Assembly: GCA_944990035.1 (NCBI GenBank)
Contig: CALYLX010000133.1
Location: 310,001-374,000 of the forward strand
DNA from: Clitopilus passeckerianus
Taxonomy: Eukaryota; Basidiomycota; Agaricomycetes; Agaricales; Entolomataceae
Direction of reading: 5' to 3'
DNA: 64,000 nt
Below the pieces are notes generated by a model. The model made no database searches and was not told the origin of the DNA. It worked only from the letters and a program-made list of their open reading frames with translations. A program made the translations under genes and the position numbers. Position 1 is the first letter of the stretch, and every line of letters begins with the position of its first letter. Of this stretch, positions 22,463 to 34,332 are shown one piece after another.

Positions 22463-25400
22463 TCGGCAGGTATACGCACACCGCCAAAATAATATTTATT
22501 GTGTTATCTGTATGCAACACGTAACGTTCTATGATCTCCGACGATGTCCGACGAGCGTCGAAACCATCGTCGTCACTGTATAATCAAGACTATCGCGTCG
22601 ATCATGATCATGAACATCCCGCCGATCCTCCCGATCGTCTGTGGCATCCCCCTCGTCGTCCCAACCCGAGATACACAGATGCGCAAGATTATCACGGCTC
22701 TTTCCACTCACATTGAAGCTTGGAGGAAGATTCGGGAGATCCCCGGTTTGGGAGAGGCTAGTGATGCCACGTTGCTTGTCGGCAGAGCCCGCTGTAGCCT
22801 GCAAGATACCACTCGTCGGCGCTTGCCGCAGCTTCGAGGAACTTGAGATAGCACGGGACGTAGCGTCGTCGGTGCGGCTACTTAGTCTTGTTCTTGAGGA
22901 AAAGGGGGAGCTTTGCGCCACTGGGGGTCCAATATTTATCTGAACGACGGACGAACGAATGCCTCTGCTCATATTCTGATGGGGAGCGACCTATTAACAA
23001 CGTTATCTCTCTTTAATCAACTGGCATTTCTGGGCTTGAGATAACTGGTTTTAATTGCATTACGCTAAGTTTTCGCCAGGAATACTCGGGGGTTAGGTTT
23101 CGAAGTTTTGTGCGAGCATACCTTCGTAGCCACGTCCCATGGCTTTTGCCAAGGTCGCAAATATTACAGATGCCGAACAATGGTCTAGCGCTGTCATTAT
23201 TCGGGTTTACAGCACACTGGCTCCACATGAAGCCAGGATGAAGTTGACGAAGTCCGCTCAGAACCGGAGGATATTTCAGCTGGCCCTGAAGGGTGCTCAA
23301 GTGTCCTAAACTCTTTCTGGGGCCATCCTTTTCATTCAACTATCATCATCTGATAGCGTCTGGGAAGTCGGTAGCTATTAGGTCGGACCGTCTATGTTGA
23401 CCTCGAATTTTGACAAACTTTTGTCCTCGGATTTCTTTTACTCTCGATTCCCGGCTTTCAATATTCCAGAAGAAAACTCGCATGGTTGTCCTCGTCAGTG
23501 TTGTGTCAACATATTTGGTGTGGTTACGATGGGTAGTCCTGAGAAAAGGATCCTTTGATGAGTCCAAGTAGAAGTTTCTCCAGTTTCTCCTGCCAACTAT
23601 GCAGGGCAGACCAGTGCCTCCCGCGATAGTAATCTGCGCTCCCTTGTCGTAATGTCAGCATCAAATGCGACCAACGGTTTCCCAATTCCACACCGTACTC
23701 TCACCATCCAATAGAACAAAAGGACGCTCATCACAACCCTAAGGTACTGGGAGTGTGTCAGAGCGATAGTTCCTCTCTTAGTTGCGTTGCGAAATTCGGG
23801 TTCCCCTGAATATATTAATTGAGCGACCGCTAAGAGCGACGATATCATCTCTTGATCATCTCAGGCGACTAGATGGACATCATGGTTCGCGAGAGGTCTC
23901 TCGGCAGCCGAGGCTTGTTATTTTCTTTCGCTTCGTAGGCGACGCTACCGACTGTGACGCGTGTGAGAGCGTGCAGTAGATAGAACACCTTCCCAGTGGC
24001 CAACATCAGATACACAAAGTCCCACTGGCCTCGATAACAGGGTTTGTAGCGGTTGAACAGATTACCTTGCCGACGTTCTTCCATTTCAAATTCTAGAAAT
24101 TGACAGGCTACTGCTGTCTTGAAATTAGCGACTAGATCTCAACCTGGTTCTACTTTATCATAAAGCGATCTTGATGGACGTCCTTTGTGCTACTTTTGGG
24201 CTATCTTTCCATGTGAAGCATCTGCCATCAATTATGTTGCCTAAGTGTATTGACAAACTACGCCACAAATGGAGTTTGCCCCATTCTGCCTGTCCCCAAG
24301 CCTATGAGGAAATGACAGAACCATTGGAATTCCTCGGATAGGCGAAATGCGTCAAGAAATACATATCCCAGGGTCTCCGCCTCTGACGCAGAATGCCCGA
24401 TTGCAAATATTTTGCCTTGGGACGTCAAGGAGCAACACCATAACGTTCACGATCACCGTGACGAATTCTCTGGAGGCGCACACAAGTGCCTGGAGTCTCC
24501 CTCTTGTTGAGTAGCCGTAGAAATTTCACTGAAAATGGCCCTACACCGATATGTTCGAGTTTGTATCTCCAAGGGTTTTTACTCCACCCGACTCAGATGA
24601 TACCCTCGATTTGTGGATCTCTCCCGATAACCGTATAACGTCGGTTGGCGAAATATCTATCTCCGCAAATATTCGAAGCCAAAAGTGCGATTGGGCAGGA
24701 CTCGAAGGACAGAAGAAGAGTGTCAGCTCGTGATCCCCGTGCGTTAACAACCGATGTTCATCATTGGGAGAAGTTGCCTATGTCTGGCTATGCGCAGAGT
24801 CAATTCCCGTCGGCCGAGCATCATGAGTTTCAGTCGACAGTGTGCAACGTATTCTTCGCATGTACGAGGACATTCTTCTGGAAGACAACTGGAACGGCGG
24901 AGTACACGCAGTTCGCAAATTTAGTCACTAGTGCAATCAATCAAGTCTCTAGCAACGCAGACACCAACAAGTTCCTTGGATCAGACTCCCTACGACACCC
25001 TTACAAGGCGATGATAAATTTCACTTGCCAGGAGAGAAAGTAACCAGGGAATGGTCTTAGGATCGTGTCACGACCACCACCGGTGCTTGAGCCAATCCGT
25101 AGTCCTCAGAGCGAGTTGTTTGATTGGATCCCGGAGATCGGCAATGCACACCCAATAAGCTTCCAGGTCATATGGACGCCGGTAACAGGTCCATTTGAGA
25201 GCTCATTGGCCATGAGGCACGACGCGGGACGTAGACACTCTTTGTTTTCGACCAATAATATCGTTACGGGGCTGCTCGTTGCGTCGATTGCGTGAGTGCG
25301 AAATACGAAAGCCTGAACTATTTCGGTCTTGGGGTAGATTTGAACAGGGGGCATCGTATCAGAGGTAGTAAGACACATATGACGCAAAGAAGCACCCTTG

Positions 25401-27072
25401 GGGACCCAAATCTAGCTGAAAGGACGTTAAATTTTTATCTTAGGGGAAACTTGTGGTCAAGTTACCGATAATTTTGCAAGAGGCCTTGATCGGATGGAAC
25501 TTCTACAATCATCTCCAACTTTCTTTCTCCAGCGGGAACCATGTGGTTAGATATCGTAACATCTCATTTTTCACTTGAAGGAGTGGATCGAAAGGGATTA
25601 GAAGGGAAGGTCCAGACCAGCCGAATCTATTGTAGAAGGAGAACCTTGACCGGCGTCTGGCGTGGAATCGCAGCAGGGTCCGAGAATGATATCGGCCTGG
25701 GCTTTTGTCAGGTTCCCTCTTGCCATGGGGCCATTGGGACGTCGGGGGGCCTTCATTAATATTGAGGTCGTTTACACGAGAAACGAAAGCTTTTACCACA
25801 GGTAAAGCTGGACGTGCAGGTTCTTATTCGGCGGACCTGTGACTGGATGTTAATGGACTTGATGGATTCAACGACGAACACCTTGTCAAGGCAGTGATAT
25901 GGTCCCAACGGCGGCGCATCCACATGTTCACACAACCACCCACCACGCAGAGTGCCACAGACGATGATGTTGGCTATGACGGTATATCCACCGCAAGTAT
26001 CTCCCTCATTGCACACAAATTGGACAGGTTCTGAGAAACGATGTGGCGTTCCACCACGGTTACGGCAGCCGGTCCGACGAACAAAAACACCTGGACGGGA
26101 TGGGAGTGGATGCGCGACGCTGGTCCTGCCATGAGGCGGGACGGAGAAGGCAGAAGAAAAAGATAAACCTGGCGGCGTTGGGGCATGGATGAGGTGACGG
26201 AGCCGCCAAGGGAGGCGTGGAACGACATGTCCAGATTGTGTGTAACGCGGCTTCTGGCTTCTAATCTTGGTCGCCCCCACTAGGATCAAGTGGTTTCCAT
26301 CGAACGATACTTGCTGTCCGTCGACGTCATGTACAGGAGGAAGAGAACACAGATGTAGCCTGTCCGCGCTGACCGAGGGCGAACGGGGAGTCGCGGTGAG
26401 CTTTACTCATCTTTCAGAATTCAATGAGCATCACAAGACCTTCGGGCGCCTCAGCTGGAGAGAAGTTCAGACTTAGACTCTTCTTGATATCGAGTGGCTC
26501 AATACAAATGTTTCGGCATGAGAGTATTTGAGGCCAAATGGAGCCCGAGGGTAGAACCGATTGAGGCTGACCGGCTCGATCTGGAGATGAGCATTTCAAG
26601 GTCTAGAGCATTCAATTAGATCTGTAATGGTATATACTTCACAAGGATCCGGATAGCCATGGTTTCGGATCTGGACGTGGTGGCGGCTCTTTGACTATTT
26701 TGCGACGCGGCAGGTGAGCGCTCAGCCTGATGCCAATTCGGCACCTATTCTGATTTGAGGATATTGGCGACGGCCATGGGTTTTTTGGGTCACAACGCAT
26801 ACCAGGCGTTATACGTCACAAGTAGGGGATACATTTGGGAGAAGTGATGAAGGTCCCCCTCTGAACGAACATGGGAGTTCAAGGGAGGGGAAGCTGTTTA
26901 TCCATGTTTACGCCAATTGCCTAAACAATGCAATCCAAACTCAGCCGACCTGGCCCCTTAGGTCGGTGTCATCCGAAAACTTTCGGAATAGCAGCACAAG
27001 GTCTGCCAGCATTCACCAAAATTAGCCTTTCCATAGGCTTGTGGTCCATAGAAACTTAGAAGGAAGGACACT
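22463..27072. other. 4.6-kb stretch without a supported gene
   Basis: Only short, motif-free open frames occur on both strands. Segments near 22530-22970 (-), 24645-25043 (+) and 25756-26289 (-) stay open for 130-180 codons, but they lack recognisable domains, and I found no splice chain that extends them. Together with 13560-16634 this may be eroded sequence. No transposon ends or tandem repeats were recognised. Confidence 0.4.
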
Positions 27073-28943
27073 ATGTTTGCCGCTATCACGCGCACTGCAG
27101 CAACTCGTCGTGTGTTCACTCAAACAACCGGACATTCCCTACGATGTATGGCCTCGAATGCAGGCAAAGCTCCTGGCGAGGCTTCCTCTAGTTCGAAGGA
27201 TTCTTCAACGCAGCAAAGCTCGCCAGCTCCTGGACAGGGCGCCACGCCTGCGCCGGAACCGCCCCATCCTCTTCCGGACCCACCGAAACCTGCCTCCGCG
27301 TCATCAGAAACACCTTTGTCTTCCACCGTGCCGAGTCTGGATTTCGACCCGTCGTCTGCTTCTGAGGGACAGGAAGGTTCTGCAGGGGAGGCAGGCCGAA
27401 CAGGAGCCCGGTCATCGAAGGGTTCACTGAGTTCGGCGGAGATGAGGCGGAGGAACATGGGACGGGTCATGATGGCACTAGTGGGTGTCGGTGCTGGTGT
27501 CTATGGATGGCAGCTAGGCAACGACTGGGAAGAGAGCGAGCTGAAGGCGAAGAAGCTGGTTAGTGCACTCCCCTCATCCAAATACGAACGCTATAACTGA
27601 ACCACGTGTGTATCTCTAGACGCTCGAGACAGCGCCCAACACTCGCTGGGGTAGGACTAAGGAGAGGTTTACAGACATCTTTGACGTGAGTTTCGTGCTT
27701 GTGGCTAATTCATCCTTTGTCTGATAATTGTCTTCTATTGCAGTACTTCAACAAGCCAGCATGGCCTGAACTTCTCCCACCGCCATACCCTGCTCCTCAT
27801 CAAAAACCCTACACTCTCCTAATCTCATTGGATGATCTTCTGATCACTTCAACCTGGGACGTGAGTACACTGCTTGCCTTCTGTTGTTACGACTCTCATC
27901 TCACATACGGGCATTCTTTAACAGCGTCAGCACGGCTGGAGGACAGCTAAACGCCCCGGTGTGGACTACTTCCTTGCGTATATCTCGCAATTCTACGAGG
28001 TCGTGATTTTCACATCTCAGCACTACTACGTGAGCAATCTGAGCCTCTAATCACATATCCTTAACCAACTTTGTGATGTCAGACCGCAATGCCTATCCTA
28101 GAAAAACTCGACCGATATAACTTCTATATCACCCATCGTCTGTTCCGGGAATCTACCAGGTCAATAGATGGCAAAATAGTGAAGGTATTATTTCCCGTCA
28201 CTGTTGGTCTCCCAAGCACCCGGCTCATGGTATCGTAGGACTTGTCTTACCTGAACCGCGACTTGACCAAGGTAGTGGCTCTGGATACCGATCCAGAGAA
28301 ATACGCCTTGCAGCCCGAAAACTCTATCACCATCCCCAAGTGGAATGGTGATCCACGAGATACCGGTTTAGTTTCCATGATTCCTTTCCTCGAATGTTCG
28401 TAAACCTCTACAACTCTTCCGCTCTTCCGTATGCTCACTTATTATCGTCATTGTATAGCTATCGCAATCTACAAACCCCAAGACGTTCGGCCCATCCTCA
28501 ACGCCTACCACGGGAAGAACATCCCAATCGAATACGCCAAAAAAGAGGCCGAGGCCAAAGCCAAACACGTCGAGGAATGGAAGAACAAGAAATCTCTCTC
28601 CACCTCCGGCTTCGGCTCCTTCCTTGGCTTCCAGCAAAACCCAGCTGCTCGCACCGACTCTGGCATCCCTCCTACGTATCTGGAACAGAAGAGAAGGGAG
28701 GCACAAATGCAGTATCAGGAGGAGCAGAAGTATATTACGGAGCATAAGGAGGAGTTGGAGAGGCTGTTGAAGCAGGAGCAGGAGATGATGGCGGGGGATG
28801 TGCCCAATTCGTTGTGGGAGGCGTTTGATCAGTTTAGAGGGGTGCCGCCGCAGAAGAAGGGGGAGTTGGATGCGGCGAAGGCTGATCCCTATGCTGCCGC
28901 TGCTGCTGCCGCCCCGGCTCAACCTGCTGCAACGAAGGCTTAG
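27073..28943 (+). CDS. TIM50: Mitochondrial import inner membrane translocase subunit TIM50
   Basis: Receptor subunit of the TIM23 presequence translocase; it binds preproteins in the intermembrane space. 505 residues. Exons: 27073-27558, 27620-27685, 27744-27860, 27925-28029, 28083-28184, 28239-28395, 28459-28943. The N-terminus is Arg/Ala/Thr-rich without acids, like a mitochondrial presequence. A Pro/Ser-rich segment and one membrane span (about 131-148, [16 protein letters not shown]) follow. Next is the FCP1/NIF-like domain (about 205-340) with [29 protein letters not shown] and [10 protein letters not shown]. The phosphatase DxDxT signature is replaced by SLDDL, as in other Tim50 proteins, so it is a binding fold rather than an enzyme. 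The C-terminal part is a charged coiled-coil stretch with an Ala-rich end. The fungal C-terminus appears complete. Confidence 0.95.
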
Positions 28944-29936
28944 GTGTCGGCTGTTCCGCGGAGAGTTAGTGAAGGCAGCATAGTTGGTCGATCCATGCTC
29001 GCGTTCTCATAAGGAGGTTGCCCTTGTTAATATTTGATTGAGATTATATACTTAACAACTAATATATGCACCTTTTGATCGTATTGCCTCAACATTAGAA
29101 ATGGATGGAACGGCCTGCTCCTAATCTTCGATATTCCATGGCTGCAAAAATTCTGGTGTGCCTATTATGTTTATCGGAATCAATCTTTGTGCTCGCTGGC
29201 CCTCGTTCATAGGCTACATCATGTTCTCTACTACTTCAGACTTCCAACCGCCCCACAGTCACAGTGAATTCGTCTATTCTTGACGTCATAAAGGTGCAGA
29301 TCCAACTATGGCTCTCATTTTGGACGATATTGTTATTCGAAGTCGACAAAACCGCCTATTGTCAGCCACCTTCTGACCCCAACCAAACTTCACACAGCTA
29401 AAATGGCCACCCTCCAGATCCCATGTAATTCAAGGTATCGTTCAAGGCGCGGTACCTGGGCACGAACTTGCGGGAGTTCGAGCAGAAACTGGCCTTACAA
29501 CACTCGGAAACGAGCGTTTAAAAAACACCGTCGAGGTGTATTTGGACGCGTTGTTACTATTAGCTCGCTGTTCCTGGAGGATGGGCCCGCCGATGAACTG
29601 AGAAGAGAGAAGTCAATGGGTCTTCGCACTGTCACTGACACTGTTGCGGGACTTTGTCGACTAGGGAGACTTGCTGTGATTTCGAACGGATCGTTCCAAT
29701 CAGGAAAAGCTCAAACCTCCAAAATAACTCCAAAAAATAAAAATAAAAATATTTTTAGTAGTGACTCTAGTAAAAATGGTGATTATTACAACGATTACAG
29801 ACATCTATGTACACTATGAGTTGGCTTGCATGTTTGGTTTCCACTGGAGATATAAATTAGGGAGAATGACGGAATGGGTGGGGTATGGTACAGCAAACAT
29901 TTGTCCGTGGAAACGAAAGCGAAAGCTTGAATGCAT
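28944..29936. other. Convergent intergenic region
   Basis: About 1 kb separates the 3' ends of TIM50 (+) and PLC (-). A plus-strand stretch at 29403-29600 reads protein-like in two frames, but it has stops, no motif and a Lys/Asn-rich AT-biased end. I do not call a gene. Confidence 0.4.
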
Positions 29937-32900
29937 CTACGCATCTGTCACTGAAATCTTGACAAAGAGTGTAGAAAAGAGGTATTGCGATAGCTGAGTA
30001 TCATGCAGTGGTATATGTCGGTAACCTGCCACGAAGTTGTCATTTTCCACCCACCAGAAAGCCAGCGTGAAAATACATACCATGTCCCAAACTCCCCAAA
30101 CTCGTACAATACAAAGCAAGCGGGTCCTCATCATCCTTAGGCACACCTTGCCCCACAGCAAAACGCACAAATATAAGATCCTGCATGTCCCCAACACACT
30201 CAAACGGAATCCTCAGCTCGTGCTCCCAAACTGGATTAAACCCATTATTCTTGACAGTGCCAGTGCGATATACGGGAGGTTTGGCGCTGGAGGATGTAGA
30301 TCCACTGGAGGCAGAAGCCGTATACGCAACGGGCGGAGGTGCTAACGAGCCATTTGGTCCTTTGCTTGCTCCGTTAGCTGGGGGTGTGCTGGGAGAGTGT
30401 TTGGTTGTTGGCCAATCTGGGGTATGCACCGATACTTCAACGTAGGGGTCAATTGCTCCATCGACGATCTCGAGTCCGTTAGAGTCCTTGGGTCTTGGTA
30501 ATTGCTGGGCAGAGATAATCGTTATGTCGAGGAAATGTCGCGTCCGCTTGTTCAGGAGTCGTTTCAGCGAGAGATTCTTCAACGCTGGTGGAGTCACGTC
30601 GTGTTCCGCAGAATGCGTCCCCCGAAGTGCTGCAGGTTTGAGCACGTAGCCTGACCTGCCATTTCTCTGAAACATCGCATAATTAATCACATATCCCAGA
30701 TCTATCCAACCCATGAGCACGCCGGACTTTATTCATATTCAATAGACATACCCTGAGTCTGCCAATTAATCGCCACCAACTGCGCACCAGCACACCAAAA
30801 CCTATGCGGCTCATAATTCGACGAACTGAACCGCATCCCCTTTGGATAGATCCTAACCAAGTGCCTCCGACAATGCTTGATCAAATCATGCATCCCGCTC
30901 TTGCCCGGAGCTCCTCCACTCGAGTGGCTTCGAGTACTAGCGCGCCTGACGAGCTCTCCTCCAGATCCAGCAACGTTCTCTGACGAGCCCTGCCCACCAC
31001 CACTACCAGAGGAGGAGCTGCTACCAGGCCTCGGACCGATCATCTTATTCACCGCATTCTCGGAAAGAGAAAACATATGCTCAGGAGCATAGACCTCTTT
31101 CTTATTGATCCCACGACACTTCACGCCGACGGTGTATACGAGACACGCTGCTAACGCAGGTGAGGTCTTCACCTTGAGTTTCTTCGGCGGTCCGGGTATA
31201 CCTGGACTGAGGAGGAGATCTCTAGTAGGCGAGGCGGATCTAACCACCTTGCTGAATCTACGCGCAAGTGTGGCTTCACCACTGTCCCCACTTTCGAGAG
31301 GCGGTGTGGAGGGAGCAGCGGATATGACGTTAGAGATCGAGTTCGTCGCCTGTTCTGGTTTGTATACAGTCCCAGGGTTCGTCGCGTTCAGGGGTTCCGA
31401 AATAGACGATAGACCCTCAGGCCGAGGGAGTGATAAACTCGCTCTCGGCCTCTCAACAACAGCCTTGGACGACGAGGGAACGGAATGGGACGCAGACCGA
31501 TGATGGGTAGGGCGTCCGACGCTCCGCATGCGGTGCAGTAAGGTCGTTCCGGCTTTGACGACGTCGTTTGTGAACGCTGCAACAGCCTCTCCACCGCTTA
31601 GGCGCCTCGACGACCTTTGGTGAGCTTTAGTGGTGGATATACTAGCATCGGAGAGGGGCTCGGCGACTTCTGAGAGGACGGCTTCGGCTTCGGAGTCAGA
31701 GGAGTCGCTTGTGGAGGATGGTGGGGAGTTTTCGCCAGCTTCGTCGGGGGAGGGTTTGGGATGGACGAGGTTGAGGTTCTTCGTCTGCTTACAGCGTCAA
31801 TCCGGTAGAAAGATTAAGAAAACCAAAAAAAAAAAAAAACCTTGAACAAAATCTTATACTTCAACTCCTCCGGACTAGGTAACCTCTCCACCACCTCTGG
31901 GTATTCATCTTCCCCCTCCACCCTCCTAACCAACATATCCCCAAACACCTCCACCAAAATCCTCACTACCTCCTCCTGACCCAGCAGCGTAGCATGCATC
32001 TCCGCAGAGATAACAACCGGATACGCACTCCCCACGAACCCGTACTGCTTGATCGCCTCACACACCGCTCGAAGGGGGACTTTTGAGGTTAGCGTTCCTC
32101 CGTGTGTGATCATGGGCTCCGGGGACGACGACGAAGGGTCGGCGTAGATGTCCACCTCGACACTCCTACACCCACACAGCAGCGCCCGGATGTACCCCTC
32201 GATCGTGCTGTCCCCGATGAGCTGGTGGCCCACGAGGTAGGTGTTGTGCGAGGAGGAGATGTAGTAGTCGGAGAGGGGGCGGGACATGTCGTGCCGGTGG
32301 TCGAGGAAGGCGGAGTTGTGGGGGGAGAGGAGGAAGGCGAGGAGGGTTTGGTAGGTCATTTTGCGGAGGGGAGGGGAAGTAGAGTTCTCTACGGGCTGGG
32401 AGATTGGGACGGAGTACTTTTCAAAGACGGCGAGGAGCTCTTCTTGGGATAAAGTGGACTGGGTTTGTGGTGTTAGCTGCAAGTTCAAGCTGTTGCGAGA
32501 AAAGTTCTACCTTTTGCTTTTCCCTCATGAACTGCTCGAATACAGAGAAAGTCAAAGTCCCACCGCCTTTCTCCTTGAGCTTCTTATACAGTCGATCGAC
32601 CTCCGGTCTAAACTTGAGCAGCTTTCCTAGCCCCAGGAAATCATTAAAATCCAGATAGCCTCGCTGGTGGGTGTCCGCTTGCTAAAATATGCACATGAGC
32701 AAAGCGAAATAAATAACCAGACGAAAACGGCATACCTTGAACAATCTATCCAGCTCGTCCGAGCCAAGGTTGATACACAACCTTCTACACAACTTCTCCA
32801 CCTCCTCAAACATGAGCTTATGGTCCCTCTCCTCATCCGCAGCTTTCCAATACTGCTTCGCCCAAAGCGCCTCCCTAGCCTCCGCGTTCCCTAGCCCACT

Positions 32901-33748
32901 CATTAATTCCTTCCGGACGGCATGTAGTTTGTGCAGGATGGTTTTCCAGGTTTCAAAAAGGTCGAAAGTGGGGGCGATGAGGTGGAGGGTGTTGTAGTCG
33001 CCCTCGGACATGTAGACGATGGAGATCCAGCGAGCTTCTAGGGGGAGCGGTAGTTGGAATTGTTCTCGGTAGTAGCGGACATCTGAGCCTGTGCGTAGCT
33101 CTTTGATGCATTCTAATGGAACTGAAAGTTAAAAGTCAGTAGCTGGTAATAGAAGAAATAAGAAAACATACTGATACGCCGCTTTTTGCGTTGCCAGATG
33201 AGTTGTCCTAATTCCGGATCTACACGCAGAATCCCACTTTTCTGTTCCTTGCTGGTCACCTTCGTCATTGGTGTGCCTTCCACAAGCAGTAAAGGCACAG
33301 GAATGTCCACAACAGATGTCTCAGAATGTGAGTCAACAGCTTCAACCGTATCCTTCTTCTTGCCATCCCCATTCGATGAAGACACCACATTCGTCGTGAA
33401 CGATCTAGCCCTCCCATTCTCATTCCCACTTCCGCCCTTCTTCCCAACACCCAAACTCTTCGACCTAACCAACTTCCCAACCTGCTCCCACGTCTTATTC
33501 CACGACGCCCTCAACCCCTTCCTCCCACTGCTCACCTCCACAGGCGTCTGCACAAACGTTGACGCGTCCTCATCAATAATAGGCTCCAGCGAAACTGTCG
33601 TCTCCTTGTACGCAAGCTGCCCGCTCGGTGTGGACAGATTATCGGCGCGTCGTAGTGCACGCTGCGGATTGGACGTGAATTCTTCGTAACCTTGGCGGTT
33701 GCCAAGCCCGTTCAGCTGCAGTTTTTGGGTCTTCGCCGTCACGGCCAT
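29937..33748 (-). CDS. PLC1: Phosphoinositide-specific phospholipase C
   Basis: A 1164-residue delta-type PI-PLC that cleaves PIP2 into diacylglycerol and IP3 at the plasma membrane. Exons: 33748-33172, 33121-32736, 32681-32511, 32458-31841, 31784-30752, 30701-30081, 30025-29937. Order: Ser-rich N-terminus, PH-like region (about 155-310), EF-hand region (about 315-440), X box (about 435-584) with His449 in SSSHNTYLVGH, Glu479 and Asp481 in VEVDIYAD, His497 in THGGTLTSK and Glu531, so the catalytic and calcium residues are all present. A long Ser-rich X-Y linker (585-790) follows. Then come the Y box (SSSNYEPHRFWCAGAQLVA, NGRSGYVLKP) and a C2 domain (about 985-1160, RHFLDITIISAQQLP). The intron before the linker carries a 15-base A-run on the plus strand and a tandem NAG acceptor, so one residue (Gln) may be optional. 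INO1 lies immediately upstream on the same strand. Confidence 0.95.
31825..31839. repeat. 15-base A-run inside a PLC intron
   Basis: On the coding strand this is a poly-T run directly after the donor GT of intron 31785-31840. It may be a polypyrimidine enhancer or simply a slippage-prone tract. Confidence 0.7.
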
Positions 33749-34332
33749 CGCGTTCCCTAGAGCCTACTGTTCTTCGTCGCAGTCGCGGGCGTCTGTGTGC
33801 TATGAACAAACCCAGCGAGAGCGAGAAAAAGAGGGAGGAGGAAAAGGGGGCTATAGATGCGCAAGAACTAGGTTCATATAGTAGCCGCTGGACAGGTTGT
33901 TAACGGCCCAACGTGTTGGATCAGTTCCCGCTGACCGTGCCGCTGCATCAAAAACTTCGGGATGTGTTGCCCTCATGTTATTTTTGGAAATGCGGGGAGG
34001 AAAGCGTGCTGGGAACGTGTGCAAGTACAGTAGGTATAAAACACAGCGTGCGGTAGTAGACGCATGTAGGCGCCACACAGCGTATACACACAGCAACTTT
34101 AATTCAATGTTTGCACAGCTGATAGTGAACACACGCTCTCAGAATAAACGTGTCATATATGCCAAACGATGATCAAAATGATATTCAGCACGATGTATGT
34201 AATCGACGACCAATAGTAGTACTACGCAGTTGAATGACGAACAACGAAACCCAAATCCTACAACGCTCCCAAGGGAAGGTCAGAGTGTTGAAACTCCTCC
34301 CACATGGCGTCTCTATCCCCCACAAGAGACAT
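33749..34332. other. Intergenic between INO1 3' end and PLC 5' end
   Basis: This 584-bp gap holds the PLC promoter and INO1 3' flank. Short open frames exist on both strands, but none is protein-like. Confidence 0.55.

Noticed and set aside
22529..22972. Minus-strand 147-codon frame just after the esterase gene
   Set aside because: Composition is low-complexity (Ser, Arg, Asp), the opposite strand is equally open, and no family features are visible.
25756..26289. Minus-strand 177-codon frame
   Set aside because: No motif, no extension by splicing and an unusual residue mix. It is probably chance in GC-balanced sequence.
29403..29819. Plus-strand 138-codon frame between TIM50 and PLC
   Set aside because: The second half is a Lys/Asn-rich translation of AT-rich DNA. 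Although a second frame near 29430-29590 reads protein-like, it ends in a stop and I cannot name it.
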